Shown here: positions 1 through 7,625 of the stretch, piece after piece
How positions within the stretch are numbered: the first letter of the stretch is position 1
Layout of the letters: each line of letters starts with the position of its first letter
DNA from: Leifsonia sp. 71-9
GTDB lineage: Bacteria; Actinomycetota; Actinomycetes; Actinomycetales; Microbacteriaceae
Length of the DNA: 64,000 nt
Direction of reading: 5' to 3'
NCBI RefSeq assembly: GCF_001898805.1
Contig: NZ_MKVJ01000019.1
Location: forward strand, 9,676 to 73,675
Position numbers and translations under genes: made by a program
The notes under the pieces: model-generated
Seen by the model: only the letters and a program-made list of their open reading frames with translations
The model's database searches: none
What the model was told of the DNA's origin: nothing

Positions 1-209
1 ACGATGTGCAGGTAGAGGGGCAGCCGGTAGGTCGCGTAGGTCTGGACCTGCTCGGGGAAGTAGTAGGTGTTGATCACCGGCCACAGCGGGATCGCGACGC
101 AGTACAGAAGGACCAGCAGCGCGGCGATCACCAGGCTCGGGGTCAGGATGAGCAGGACGATGCGGCGGGAGCCGCGGTCGGTCGGAACAGCCGTTGAAAT
201 GGTCGACAC
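1..209 (-). CDS. Membrane protein, N-terminal fragment (runs off left edge)
   Basis: Reading leftwards from a GTG at 209, an open frame continues to the window edge without a stop. The 69 visible residues have a short polar N-terminus with a basic patch (Arg-Gly-Ser-Arg-Arg), then one strongly hydrophobic stretch at about residues 17-42, which is a likely transmembrane helix or uncleaved signal anchor. After it comes an aromatic-rich extracytoplasmic start (Asn-Thr-Tyr-Tyr-Phe-Pro). A GGAAGG-like ribosome site lies about 10 bases upstream of the GTG. I do not recognise the family from this much sequence, and the function is unknown. It diverges from the small membrane protein at 359. Confidence 0.5.
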   Translation of the reverse strand, partial: MSTISTAVPTDRGSRRIVLLILTPSLVIAALLVLLYCVAIPLWPVINTYYFPEQVQTYATYRLPLYLHI

Positions 210-358
210 CTCCAGGATCGTCCTTCCATCCAACGGGGCGCCCGGGCGGCGCGCAGTGGGGCTACCCCCCGAATCCAGTCGCGATCGGGCACGAGCGGTC
301 TCGGCACGGGCGGACTCCTGTGGCAGACTGGCGGCACATCTCAGTGCTGGAGGTCGCA

Positions 359-577
359 ATGGACGCCTGGGTTCTGGTCGTCATCCCCGTCGCGGCGGTG
401 TGGACGGCCGCCATCGTCTTCGCGTTGGCCACCGTCGCCCGGGAGCGGTCCCTGTCCACGACGGAACGCCGGATCTGGATCGGCGCCGTCCTCGTCGCGC
501 CGTTGCCGGCCGCTCTCGTCTGGTTCGCGCTCGGCCCGCATCCGTTCGGCCTGCGCGTCGGCCGCGACCCGCTCTGA
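359..577 (+). CDS. Small two-helix membrane protein, PLDc_N-like
   Basis: A 72-residue protein. I chose ATG 359 because GGAGG sits 5 bases upstream and the longer frame from 194 has no comparable site. It has two hydrophobic helices (about residues 3-25 and 38-58) separated by a basic, charged loop (Arg-Glu-Arg...Glu-Arg-Arg). The second helix has the Ala-Pro-Leu and small-residue pattern of the 'phospholipase D nuclease N-terminal' (PLDc_N) small membrane proteins common in actinobacteria. No catalytic motif is present and no function is known for these stand-alone versions. Its stop is 6 bases from the convergent LCP gene stop. Confidence 0.6.
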   Translation: MDAWVLVVIPVAAVWTAAIVFALATVARERSLSTTERRIWIGAVLVAPLPAALVWFALGPHPFGLRVGRDPL

Positions 578-583
578 GCCGGG

Positions 584-1846
584 TCAGTTGCCCTTCGTGC
601 AGGTCTGCTCGGCGGCCGTCTGACCGGTGACGTCGGACGGCAGCGCGACGGCGGTGGACGTCGGAGCCGGCGTGGAGGTGGCGCTCGGTGTCGACGCCGA
701 AGCGGTCGGGGCGGGCGTGGCCGTCGGTGTCGCCGTGGGCGTCGCGGCCGGTGCGGCCTCGGTCGCCGACCCGGTGGTGCCCGTGAGCTGGATCGGGGTG
801 TCGGTCGTGAGGGCCTGCTGCAGCGCGTCGACGCCGGTCGGCTCGGGGACGACCCGGTTCGCGTCGTCCGGGTCGGTCATGGTCGGGTACTGCACGAAGA
901 CGAAGTCGGAGAGCGGGACGCTCTTCAGTGCGAGCGCGATGGAGACCAGGGTGGTCGGCGAGTCGAGGGTGTCGGAGAGCTGGATGTTCGAGGTCGCCGA
1001 CTTCGCGAGGCTGTAGAGCGTGAGCGGGTTGCTCAGCACGCCGGCGCTGGTCGCCTTGCGCAGGAGCGCCGAGAGGAACAGCTGCTGGTCGCTGATCCGG
1101 CCGAGGTCGCTGCCGTCGCCCACGCCGTGGCGGCTGCGCACGAAGGCGAGCGCCTGCGCCCCCACCAGGGTCTGCTCCCCGGCCTGCAGGTCCAGCCCGA
1201 CGTACGGGTCGGTCACCGCCGTGGCCAGGCAGACGGTGACGCCGCCGACGGCGTTCGACATCGCGATCACGCCGTCGAACGAGATCTCGGCGGCGTACGG
1301 GATGGTCAGGCCGGTGAGCTGCTGCGCCGCCAGGACGACGCACGACAGTCCCCCGATCGAGAGCGTCGTGTTGAACTGCCCGCTCGAGACCGCCGAGCTC
1401 GGCCCGTTGGACGTCGGGCACGACGGGATGGGCGCCATCAGGTCGCGCGGGATGCTGATCACGGTGGCGTGCTGGTGGTCGGCGGAGAGGTGGAGCACCA
1501 TCGTCACGTCGTTGTTACCGGCGCCCGAACTCCCGGCGAGCTCGTCCGAGGTCGAGAACTGGCCGCCCTGATCGGTGCGGGTGTCCGTGCCGGCGAGCAG
1601 GATGTTGACCGCCCCGGACTCGGCCCCCACCGTCGGAGGCGTGACCGTCTTGCCGGACGCGGAGACGAGGTGGATCGACGGCTTCAGCGAGTGCAGCGTA
1701 TCCCCGACGGCGTAGGCCGTGACGGCCCCCGCAGACACGACCGCGACGGCCACGACAGCGGCGATCAGGCGTGCCAGCGGGCCGCGCGCCGAGCGGGCGG
1801 CGAGGCGGCCATGACGCACGGCGACCGCGTTCGAGGAATGTCTCAC
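584..1846 (-). CDS. LCP (LytR-CpsA-Psr) family cell-wall glycopolymer ligase
   Basis: A 420-residue protein with a short basic cytoplasmic N-terminus, a transmembrane helix at about 22-48, the LCP domain at about 80-330, and a Thr/Ala/Pro-rich, probably disordered C-terminal tail. LCP marks visible are Gly-Thr-Asp-Thr-Arg near residue 90, Ser-Ile-Pro-Arg-Asp-Leu-Met, Ser-Phe-Asp-Gly-Val-Ile, and Phe-Val-Arg-Ser-Arg followed by Gly-Arg-Ile-Ser-Asp-Gln-Gln. These Asp/Arg residues bind the polyprenyl-pyrophosphate donor in characterised members. The family transfers glycopolymers from lipid carriers to peptidoglycan or arabinogalactan outside the membrane. The start is GTG. A TAGCGT hexamer 6 bases upstream (1853-1858) could be a -10 giving a near-leaderless transcript, with no clear -35. 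The acceptor polymer cannot be inferred. Confidence 0.88.
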   Translation of the reverse strand: MRHSSNAVAVRHGRLAARSARGPLARLIAAVVAVAVVSAGAVTAYAVGDTLHSLKPSIHLVSASGKTVTPPTVGAESGAVNILLAGTDTRTDQGGQFSTSDELAGSSGAGNNDVTMVLHLSADHQHATVISIPRDLMAPIPSCPTSNGPSSAVSSGQFNTTLSIGGLSCVVLAAQQLTGLTIPYAAEISFDGVIAMSNAVGGVTVCLATAVTDPYVGLDLQAGEQTLVGAQALAFVRSRHGVGDGSDLGRISDQQLFLSALLRKATSAGVLSNPLTLYSLAKSATSNIQLSDTLDSPTTLVSIALALKSVPLSDFVFVQYPTMTDPDDANRVVPEPTGVDALQQALTTDTPIQLTGTTGSATEAAPAATPTATPTATPAPTASASTPSATSTPAPTSTAVALPSDVTGQTAAEQTCTKGN

Positions 1847-1940
1847 ATCAGGACGCTAGCCGCCCCACCTGCGCGCAGGCTTTCGGACCCATGAGGAAAC
1901 CGAGAGACGATCCTGGGAACGAGCCTTCCCCCGCAACGCG

Positions 1941-1972
1941 CAAGCGCCGCCCGGCGGACCGGGCGGCGCTTG
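1941..1972 (-). terminator. Stem-loop terminator downstream of glpK
   Basis: Perfect 14-bp inverted repeat (arms 1941-1954 and 1959-1972, loop cgga), starting 16 bases beyond the glpK stop. It ends the minus-strand glpF-glpK transcript and separates it from the LCP promoter region. There is no strong U-tract, as is usual in high-GC actinobacteria. Confidence 0.75.
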
Positions 1973-1987
1973 TCGTGCGTGGGCGGA

Positions 1988-3508
1988 TCAGGCGTTCTCG
2001 ACGTCTTCGTCGACCCAGTCGAAGGTCTTCGTGACGGCCTTCTTCCACAGGCGGAGCTGGCGGTCGCGCTCGGCGGCCTCCATCTTCGGCTCCCAGCGGC
2101 TGTCCTCCTGCCAGTTCTTGCGGAGGTCGTCCAGGTTCTCCCAGAAGCCCACCGCGAGACCGGCGGCGTACGCGGCCCCCAGCGCGGTCGTCTCGGCGAC
2201 GACCGGGCGGATGACGGGGACGCCGAGGATGTCGGCCTGGAACTGCATCAGGGTGTTGTTGGCGATCATGCCGCCGTCCACCTTCAGCTCGGTGAGGTCG
2301 ACACCGGAGTCGGCGTTGACCGCGTCGAGCACCTCGCGGGTCTGGAAGGCCGTGGCCTCCAGCGCCGCGCGGGCGATGTGTCCCTTGTTGACGTACCGGG
2401 TGAGGCCGACGAGCGCGCCGCGCGCGTCCGACCGCCAGTACGGCGCGAACAGGCCGGAGAACGCGGGCACGAAGTACGCGCCGCCGTTGTCCTCGACCGT
2501 CTTGGCCAGCTCCTCGATCTCCGGTGCACTGGAGATGAGGCCCAGGTTGTCGCGCAGCCACTGCACCAGCGAACCGGTGACGGCGATCGAGCCCTCCAGG
2601 GCGTAGTGCGGCTTCTCGTCGCCCAGCTTGTAGCCGAGCGTCGTCAGCAGGCCGTTCTTGGAGTGGACGATCTCCTCACCCGTGTTGAAGATGAGGAAGT
2701 TGCCGGTGCCGTAGGTGTTCTTCGACTCGCCCGTGTCGAACGCCGCCTGGCCGAAGGTGGCGGCCTGCTGGTCGCCGAGGATGCCCGCGACGGGCACCTC
2801 GCGGAGCAGGCTCGACGCCTCGACGGTGCCGTAGACCTCGGAGGAGCTCTTGATCTCCGGGAGCATCGACTTCGGGACGTTGAACGCCTCGAGGATGTCG
2901 TCGCGCCAGGTCAGCGTCTCGAGATCCATGAAGAGGGTGCGGGAGGCGTTGGTGACGTCGGTCGCGTGCACGCCGCCGTCGACGCCGCCGGTCAGGTTCC
3001 AGAGGACCCAGCTGTCGGTGGTGCCGAAGAGCAGGTCGCCGCGCTCGGCGCGCTCACGGGCGCCCTCGACGTTCTCCAGGATCCAGACGATCTTGGTGCC
3101 GGAGAAGTAGGTGGCGAGCGGGAGGCCGACGATGGGCTTGAAGCGCTCGACACCGCCGTCTGCGGCGAGACGGTCGACGATCGGCTGGGTGCGGGTGTCC
3201 TGCCAGACGATGGCGTTGTAGACGGGCTCGCCGGTGTTCTTGTCCCAGACCACCGCGGTCTCGCGCTGGTTGGTGATGCCGACCGCGGCGATGTCGTGGC
3301 GGGTCAGGTCGGCCTTCGAGAGCGCCTGTCCGATGACCTCACGGGTGTTGTTCCAGATCTCGACGGGGTTGTGCTCGACCCAGCCCGCCTTGGGGAAGAT
3401 CTGCTCGTGCTCGAGCTGGCCGGTCGAGACGATCGACCCGGACTTGTCGAAGATGATGGCGCGGGTGCTGGTCGTGCCCTGGTCGATAGCGACGACGTAG
3501 TCGGCCAT
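1988..3508 (-). CDS. glpK: Glycerol kinase
   Basis: Phosphorylates glycerol with ATP to sn-glycerol 3-phosphate in the cytoplasm. The protein has 506 residues, the usual GlpK length, in the FGGY fold. The N-terminal phosphate-binding loop is Asp-Gln-Gly-Thr-Thr-Ser-Thr-Arg (about 9-16). Gly-Asp-Gln-Gln-Ala-Ala and the C-terminal Val-Asp-Gly-Gly-Met with downstream Asn-Asn are also in place. The ATG has an AAGGAG site 5-6 bases upstream. It is the second gene of a glpF-glpK operon, separated from glpF by 78 bases containing a strong hairpin. Phosphotransferase-system control by a HPr-phosphorylated His, known for Firmicutes GlpK, cannot be judged here. Confidence 0.97.
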   Translation of the reverse strand: MADYVVAIDQGTTSTRAIIFDKSGSIVSTGQLEHEQIFPKAGWVEHNPVEIWNNTREVIGQALSKADLTRHDIAAVGITNQRETAVVWDKNTGEPVYNAIVWQDTRTQPIVDRLAADGGVERFKPIVGLPLATYFSGTKIVWILENVEGARERAERGDLLFGTTDSWVLWNLTGGVDGGVHATDVTNASRTLFMDLETLTWRDDILEAFNVPKSMLPEIKSSSEVYGTVEASSLLREVPVAGILGDQQAATFGQAAFDTGESKNTYGTGNFLIFNTGEEIVHSKNGLLTTLGYKLGDEKPHYALEGSIAVTGSLVQWLRDNLGLISSAPEIEELAKTVEDNGGAYFVPAFSGLFAPYWRSDARGALVGLTRYVNKGHIARAALEATAFQTREVLDAVNADSGVDLTELKVDGGMIANNTLMQFQADILGVPVIRPVVAETTALGAAYAAGLAVGFWENLDDLRKNWQEDSRWEPKMEAAERDRQLRLWKKAVTKTFDWVDEDVENA

Positions 3509-3550
3509 AGGTAACTCCTTTGTTCTTTGGGGGTGGTGCTGTGAAGGTAA

Positions 3551-3578
3551 GGGCCGGCCCGGATTCCCGGGCCGGCCC
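3551..3578 (-). terminator. Intra-operon hairpin between glpF and glpK
   Basis: Perfect 12-bp G+C stem (arms 3551-3562 and 3567-3578, loop attc) between the glpF stop (3587) and the glpK start (3508). On the transcribed strand it lacks a U-run, so it may act as a partial terminator, a processing site or an mRNA 3'-end stabiliser that sets the glpF:glpK ratio rather than a full stop. Confidence 0.5.
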
Positions 3579-3586
3579 CCGGAGTG

Positions 3587-4360
3587 CTACTTGATGATCG
3601 GGAGCAGGATGATCGCGAGCCAGCCGGCGAGCAGACCGCCGATGACCGGACCGAGGACCGGGACCCAGGCGTAGGACCAGTCGCTGCTGCCCTTGCCCTT
3701 GATCGGGAGGATGGCGTGGGCGATGCGCGGGCCGAGGTCACGGGCTGGGTTGATGGCGTACCCCGTCGGACCACCGAGGCTCGCGCCGATGCCGATCACG
3801 AGGAGGGCGACGGGCAGAGCACCGAGCGACGCGAGGCCGGAGGCGTCGCCGTTGTGGCCGAAGCCGATCACCACGAAGACCAGCACGAACGTGCCGATGA
3901 TCTCGGTGACGAGGTTCCACGCGTAGCTGCGGATGGCCGGGCCTGTCGAGAAGACGCCGAGCTTGTTGGCCGGGTCCGGCTCCTCGTCGAAGTGCTTCTT
4001 GTACGCCAGCCAGGTGAAGACGGCACCGATGATCGCACCGAGGAGCTGCGCCAGGATGTACAGCGACACCGTGCCGAAGTTGACGTCTACGAGCGTGTGG
4101 GCCGACTTCGATCCGAACTCGGTCGCTCCGTTGGCCACGAGGCCGAGCGTCACCGCCGGGTTCAGATGTGCGCCGGAGTTGTAAGCGACGACGACGCCCG
4201 AGAACACCGCGATGCCCCAGCCGATGTTCACCATCAGGAACCCGCCGTTGAAGCCCTTGTTCTTGATGAGTGCGACGTTAGCCACGACACCGGTACCGAG
4301 GAGGACCAGCATTGCCGTGCCCACCAACTCAGACAGGAAATCTACACCGATATTGTCCAC
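3587..4360 (-). CDS. glpF: Glycerol uptake facilitator (MIP/aquaglyceroporin)
   Basis: A 257-residue six-helix channel for facilitated glycerol diffusion. Both half-helix NPA motifs are present: Asn-Pro-Ala-Val-Thr-Leu in the first half and Asn-Pro-Ala-Arg-Asp-Leu-Gly-Pro-Arg in the second. The Asp after the second NPA-Arg is the mark that separates glycerol facilitators from water-only aquaporins. The start is GTG at 4360 with GGAAGG 5 bases upstream. It is the first gene of glpF-glpK. Its 131-base upstream region ends at the glpD stop and contains the TGCAC-N4-GTGCA dyad, so glycerol-responsive control by the regulator at 6355 is likely (inference). Confidence 0.95.
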   Translation of the reverse strand: MDNIGVDFLSELVGTAMLVLLGTGVVANVALIKNKGFNGGFLMVNIGWGIAVFSGVVVAYNSGAHLNPAVTLGLVANGATEFGSKSAHTLVDVNFGTVSLYILAQLLGAIIGAVFTWLAYKKHFDEEPDPANKLGVFSTGPAIRSYAWNLVTEIIGTFVLVFVVIGFGHNGDASGLASLGALPVALLVIGIGASLGGPTGYAINPARDLGPRIAHAILPIKGKGSSDWSYAWVPVLGPVIGGLLAGWLAIILLPIIK

Positions 4361-4476
4361 GTTGACCTTCCAGTTGTTCGGTTGACCCGCACCCTGTTGT
4401 GCGATGAGGTGTGATCCAAGTCAGGGTGGGCACTTGAACGCTATTGGGCCGTGCCGACCCGGACAAGGACCGTGCT

Positions 4477-4492
4477 ATGCACGTTCGTGCAT
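4477..4492. promoter_or_regulatory. Operator-like dyad upstream of glpF (TGCAC-N4-GTGCA)
   Basis: ATGCACGTTCGTGCAT is a 7-bp perfect inverted repeat with a 2-base centre. It lies between the glpD stop and the glpF start and shares the TGCAC-N4-GTGCA core with the dyad at 6313-6326. It is the likely binding site of the SorC-type regulator at 6355 (inference from repetition and position). Confidence 0.6.
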
Positions 4493-6231
4493 TATCGGAG
4501 CGCCGCGGCTTCGCTCCCGTCCCCGGATACGAGGTGCACCCGGTGGGCGGCGGCCAGTTCCGCTATGAACGCATCTTCCTCCTCGGAACGCCGGTTTGGC
4601 GACCATCCGAGCGCGTTTGCCGTGATTTCGCCGATCTCGCGGACCAGCGGGCCACTGACCGAACCGGTGAACGCCAGGCTCGTGCGGCGCAGGAAGACGT
4701 CGGAGAGGTGCGCGACGTGCTCCGTTCGCACGAGGTAGTCGACCTCGGCGCGCGAGTAGTCGGGAGCAGCGGCGAGCGGAGCGTCGTCACCGTCGGCGCC
4801 GGCGATCGCGTCGATCACGAACGTCGCCGTGGTGCCGTAACGGTGCAGGAGCTGGGCGGCGCGCTCGGCTCCGACGTCGGCGCCGTAGCGGGCGATCCAG
4901 TCGCGTTCGGCCTGCGGGGTGGTCGGGAAGCCCACGCCGCCGCCGATGGCGAGGCCGAGGGTGGAGAGCCGGCGCTCCGTCTTCAGCGCGGCGAGGGTCT
5001 CGTTCGCCAGGTGCTCGGAGAGGGCGCGGAACGTCGTCCACTTGCCGCCGACGAGGCTGAGGACCGTGGTGTCGCCCAGGCCCGCGAGGGTGCCGGGGAC
5101 GATGCGGTAGTCGCGGGAGACGAACCCCGGCGCCGTGTCGTCGTGGTGCGGGAGGGGCCGCACGCCGGAGAAGCTGTAGACGATCTGCTCGCGAGTGACC
5201 GGGATCGATGGGAAAACGTGCGAGACGAGTTCGATGAAGTAGTCGATCTCGTCCTCGGTGCAGACGGCCGGCACGTTCATGTCGGCGTCGATGTCGGTCG
5301 TGCCCACCATGACCCGGCCCTTGAGCGGGTAGATGAGGACGATGCGGCCGTCGTTGTTCTCGAAGAACATCTCGCGGCCCTGGCAGGCCTCGAGCAGGCG
5401 CTCGTTGTCGAGGACGATGTGCGAGCCCTTGGTGCCGCCCATGAAGGTCGTGCCCTGGCCCAGCGCCTCGTTGGTGAGGTCGGTCCAAGGGCCGGAGGCG
5501 TTGACGACGACGTCGGCGGTGATCGCGAACTCCTCGCCGGACTCGCGGTCGCGCACCAGCACGCCGCCGTCCCGGGTGCCGACGGCCTCCACGTAGTTGA
5601 CGGCGCGGGCGTGCGGGCCGGAGGCGAGACCGTCGGCGAGGACGTCGAGGGCGAGCCGCTCCGGGTCGTGCACGGAGGCGTCGAAGTAGGTGGCGGTGTA
5701 CTTGAGGCCCGGGTTCAGCTCGGGGAGCGTCTCGAGGGACTTCTTGCGGCCGTGGAACTTGTGGCGCGGGACGCTGCCGCCGTCGCGCGAGAACGCGTCG
5801 TAGATGGTGAGGCCGGTCTTGATGAGGAACGCGCCGCGCTCCTTCGGCTTGCCCTGCTTGTGCGTGAGGAAGCGCAGCGGCGCGGCGAGGATGCCGGAGA
5901 AGGTGGAGTAGATCGGGATGGTCGTCTGCAGCGGCTTCACGTAGTGCGGAGCGATCTTCAGCAGGCCGTTGCGCTCGGTCACCGACTCCTTCACGAGACG
6001 GAACTCGCCGTTCTCGAGGTAGCGGATGCCGCCGTGGATCATGTGGCTGGAAGCGGCGGACGCGCCGGACACGAAGTCGTTGCGCTCCACGAGCACCACG
6101 TCGACGCCCTGGAGCGCCAGGTCGCGGAAGGTGCCGAGGCCGTTGATGCCGCCGCCGATGATGAGGACCTGGGCGGTGGGACGGTCCTGGAGGCGCTTGA
6201 CCTCGCTGCGGACGCTCGACGTCGCTGTCAC
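4492..6231 (-). CDS. glpD: Aerobic glycerol-3-phosphate dehydrogenase
   Basis: FAD-dependent oxidation of sn-glycerol 3-phosphate to dihydroxyacetone phosphate, feeding electrons to quinone at the membrane. The protein has 579 residues. The N-terminal dinucleotide fold carries Ile-Gly-Gly-Gly-Ile-Asn-Gly-Leu-Gly (about 24-32) and the flavin-proximal Ser-Ser-His-Met-Ile-His-Gly-Gly-Ile-Arg-Tyr-Leu typical of GlpD. The C-terminal DAO_C region completes the family length. The frame is open far upstream, but GTG 6231 is chosen because AGGAG sits 6-7 bases before it and the protein then begins just ahead of the FAD motif. It is transcribed divergently from its presumed regulator, with a 123-base shared control region. 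Confidence 0.95.
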   Translation of the reverse strand: MTATSSVRSEVKRLQDRPTAQVLIIGGGINGLGTFRDLALQGVDVVLVERNDFVSGASAASSHMIHGGIRYLENGEFRLVKESVTERNGLLKIAPHYVKPLQTTIPIYSTFSGILAAPLRFLTHKQGKPKERGAFLIKTGLTIYDAFSRDGGSVPRHKFHGRKKSLETLPELNPGLKYTATYFDASVHDPERLALDVLADGLASGPHARAVNYVEAVGTRDGGVLVRDRESGEEFAITADVVVNASGPWTDLTNEALGQGTTFMGGTKGSHIVLDNERLLEACQGREMFFENNDGRIVLIYPLKGRVMVGTTDIDADMNVPAVCTEDEIDYFIELVSHVFPSIPVTREQIVYSFSGVRPLPHHDDTAPGFVSRDYRIVPGTLAGLGDTTVLSLVGGKWTTFRALSEHLANETLAALKTERRLSTLGLAIGGGVGFPTTPQAERDWIARYGADVGAERAAQLLHRYGTTATFVIDAIAGADGDDAPLAAAPDYSRAEVDYLVRTEHVAHLSDVFLRRTSLAFTGSVSGPLVREIGEITANALGWSPNRRSEEEDAFIAELAAAHRVHLVSGDGSEAAALR

Positions 6232-6266
6232 GGGAGACTCCTGTATTTCTGTCGATCGGGTGAAAC

Positions 6267-6294
6267 GTGCAGCTATAGTCTTGGTTGCCTGCAC
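6267..6294. promoter_or_regulatory. Inverted GTGCAG/CTGCAC half-sites in glpD promoter region
   Basis: GTGCAG (6267-6272) and CTGCAC (6289-6294) form an inverted pair 16 bases apart in the glpD/regulator intergenic region, with the same half-site letters as the compact dyads but the opposite arrangement. The sequence between them on the glpD strand includes TATAGC, a possible -10. This is a candidate secondary operator. Confidence 0.35.
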
Positions 6295-6312
6295 AACTTC
6301 GATCAAGCCGGA

Positions 6313-6326
6313 TGCACATACGTGCA
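6313..6326. promoter_or_regulatory. Operator-like dyad between glpD and its regulator
   Basis: TGCACATACGTGCA carries the same TGCAC-N4-GTGCA core as the site upstream of glpF and lies 29 bases before the regulator ATG. Two matching dyads in the two glycerol control regions make this a probable operator for local control and autoregulation (inference). Confidence 0.6.
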
Positions 6327-6354
6327 GGGCCCCCGAGCCGAGAAGACGACCCCG

Positions 6355-7353
6355 ATGACCTCCCCCGAACCCGACACCCTCACGGACAAGGTGCGCGACG
6401 CCCTCAAGGCCGGGCACCTCTACTACATGCAGGACCTCACCATGGAGGCCATCGCGCACGAGATGCACACGTCGCGATCGAGCGTCTCGCGGCTGCTCAG
6501 CTACGCGCGCGCCTCCGGACTGGTCACGATCCAGATCGCCCAGCCGCACGAGCGGGCCACCCGGATCCAGCAGGAGATCCACGACCGGTACGGCATCGCC
6601 GCGCACATCGTCCCGATGCCCAGCGCGATCAGCGACGTCGACCGGCTCGAGCGCGTCGCCATCTCCGCTGCACGGATTCTCGACCGCTTCATCGACTCGA
6701 ACCAGACCGTCGGGGTCGCCTGGGGCTCCACGATGAGCGCCCTCAGCCGCCACCTCATCCCGAAGGAGCTGCACAACATCGAGTTCGTGCAGCTCAACGG
6801 CGCCGGCAACACCTACACGACCGGCGTGCTCTACGCCTCCGAGATCCTGCGCCGCTTCGGCGACACCTTCTCCGGCACGATCCAGGAGTTCCCGGTGCCC
6901 GCCCTGTTCGACGACCCGCAGACCAAGGTCGCGATGTGGCGCGAGCGCAGCACCCGGCGCATCCTCGACATCCAGGAGCGGATGGACGTCGCCCTGTTCG
7001 GCCTCGGCTCCCCGTTCTCCGAGGTGCGGTCGCACGTCTACGCGGGCGGCTACCTCGGTCAGGAGGACTATGCCTCGCTCGACGAGTCCGGCGTCGTCGG
7101 CGACGTGGCGACCGTGTTCTTCCGCGAGGACGGCAGCCACCATGACATCCCGCTGAACCAGCGCGCCAGCGGCCCCGACATCGATCTGATCAAGCGCGTC
7201 CCGCGCCGCGTCTGCATCGTGTCCGGCCCCTCCAAGGTGCACAGCCTCCGCGGCGCCCTGGCGGCCGGCCTGATCACCGACCTCGTCGTCGACGAGGGGA
7301 CGGCCCGCGCGCTGGTGGCCCGCGAGGATGACGCCGGGTTGCCGCGGGAATAG
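6355..7353 (+). CDS. SorC/DeoR-type sugar-binding transcriptional regulator
   Basis: A 332-residue one-component regulator. The N-terminal winged HTH at about 10-65 (...Met-Glu-Ala-Ile-Ala-His-Glu-Met-His-Thr-Ser-Arg-Ser-Ser-Val-Ser-Arg-Leu-Leu) is followed by the SorC sugar-phosphate-binding fold, with Val-Gly-Val-Ala-Trp-Gly-Ser-Thr-Met at about 120 and the C-terminal Ser-Gly-Pro-Ser-Lys...Ala-Leu segment. ATG 6355 gives the usual domain start. The frame extends back through glpD only as antisense shadow. Its position divergent from glpD and the repeated dyads make it the likely glycerol regulon regulator, perhaps sensing glycerol 3-phosphate or dihydroxyacetone phosphate (inference). Whether it represses or activates is not visible. 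Confidence 0.88.
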   Translation: MTSPEPDTLTDKVRDALKAGHLYYMQDLTMEAIAHEMHTSRSSVSRLLSYARASGLVTIQIAQPHERATRIQQEIHDRYGIAAHIVPMPSAISDVDRLERVAISAARILDRFIDSNQTVGVAWGSTMSALSRHLIPKELHNIEFVQLNGAGNTYTTGVLYASEILRRFGDTFSGTIQEFPVPALFDDPQTKVAMWRERSTRRILDIQERMDVALFGLGSPFSEVRSHVYAGGYLGQEDYASLDESGVVGDVATVFFREDGSHHDIPLNQRASGPDIDLIKRVPRRVCIVSGPSKVHSLRGALAAGLITDLVVDEGTARALVAREDDAGLPRE

Positions 7354-7369
7354 TCCCGCCACGGGGGCG

Positions 7370-7380
7370 TTGACTACACT
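7370..7380 (+). promoter_or_regulatory. Candidate promoter element upstream of the FMN riboswitch
   Basis: TACACT (7375-7380) fits a -10 hexamer and would place the transcript start about 7 bases before the riboswitch P1 stem. It overlaps a TTGACT (7370-7375). No properly spaced -35 for TACACT is seen, so this is tentative. Confidence 0.3.
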
Positions 7381-7394
7381 CGACAACAGAACAA

Positions 7395-7548
7395 CGTGCT
7401 CCGGGGTCGGTGAGAGTCCGAACCGGCGGTCATAGTCCGCGAGCGGGCGGCGTGCGAACGCCACCTGCTGAACCGGTGGAATTCCGGTACCGACGGTAAT
7501 GCGTGCAGGCTCAGGCCCGTGCGCTCAGTCCGGATGGGAGGCAGCACG
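7395..7548 (+). promoter_or_regulatory. FMN riboswitch (RFN element)
   Basis: Matches the RFN consensus in order: tccggggtcggtgagagtcc, then gaaccggcggt...agtccgcgagc, a variable arm, ctgaaccggtggaattccgg, taccgacggtaat, a second variable arm, and agtccggatgggaggcagca. The closing P1 helix pairs cgtgct (7395-7400) with agcacg (7543-7548). FMN binding shuts off expression of the downstream riboflavin operon. The 77-base linker to ribD has no evident U-tract terminator, so control at translation initiation is more likely, but the sequestering helix is not resolved by eye. Confidence 0.95.
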
Positions 7549-7625
7549 AAGCGGTGGTCGGTGACGGCCGCCGCCCGCGCGACCCCGGGACACGTCCGCT
7601 CTTCGACAGACAGGACGACGATCCC

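Noticed and set aside
6-197. 63-residue plus-strand frame at the left edge
   Set aside because: Opposite the membrane-protein fragment ending at 209, with low-complexity translation and no ribosome site.
1970-3514. Long open frames antisense to glpK, and similar long frames opposite many genes (for example 4444-6354 +, 28101-33344 +, 33441-39452 +)
   Set aside because: They are antisense shadows produced by third-position G+C bias. Their Arg/Ala/Asp-rich translations lack domains, ribosome sites and plausible composition.
7503-7625. Longer RibD starting inside the FMN riboswitch
   Set aside because: Would translate the riboswitch; the deaminase domain begins normally at ATG 7626.
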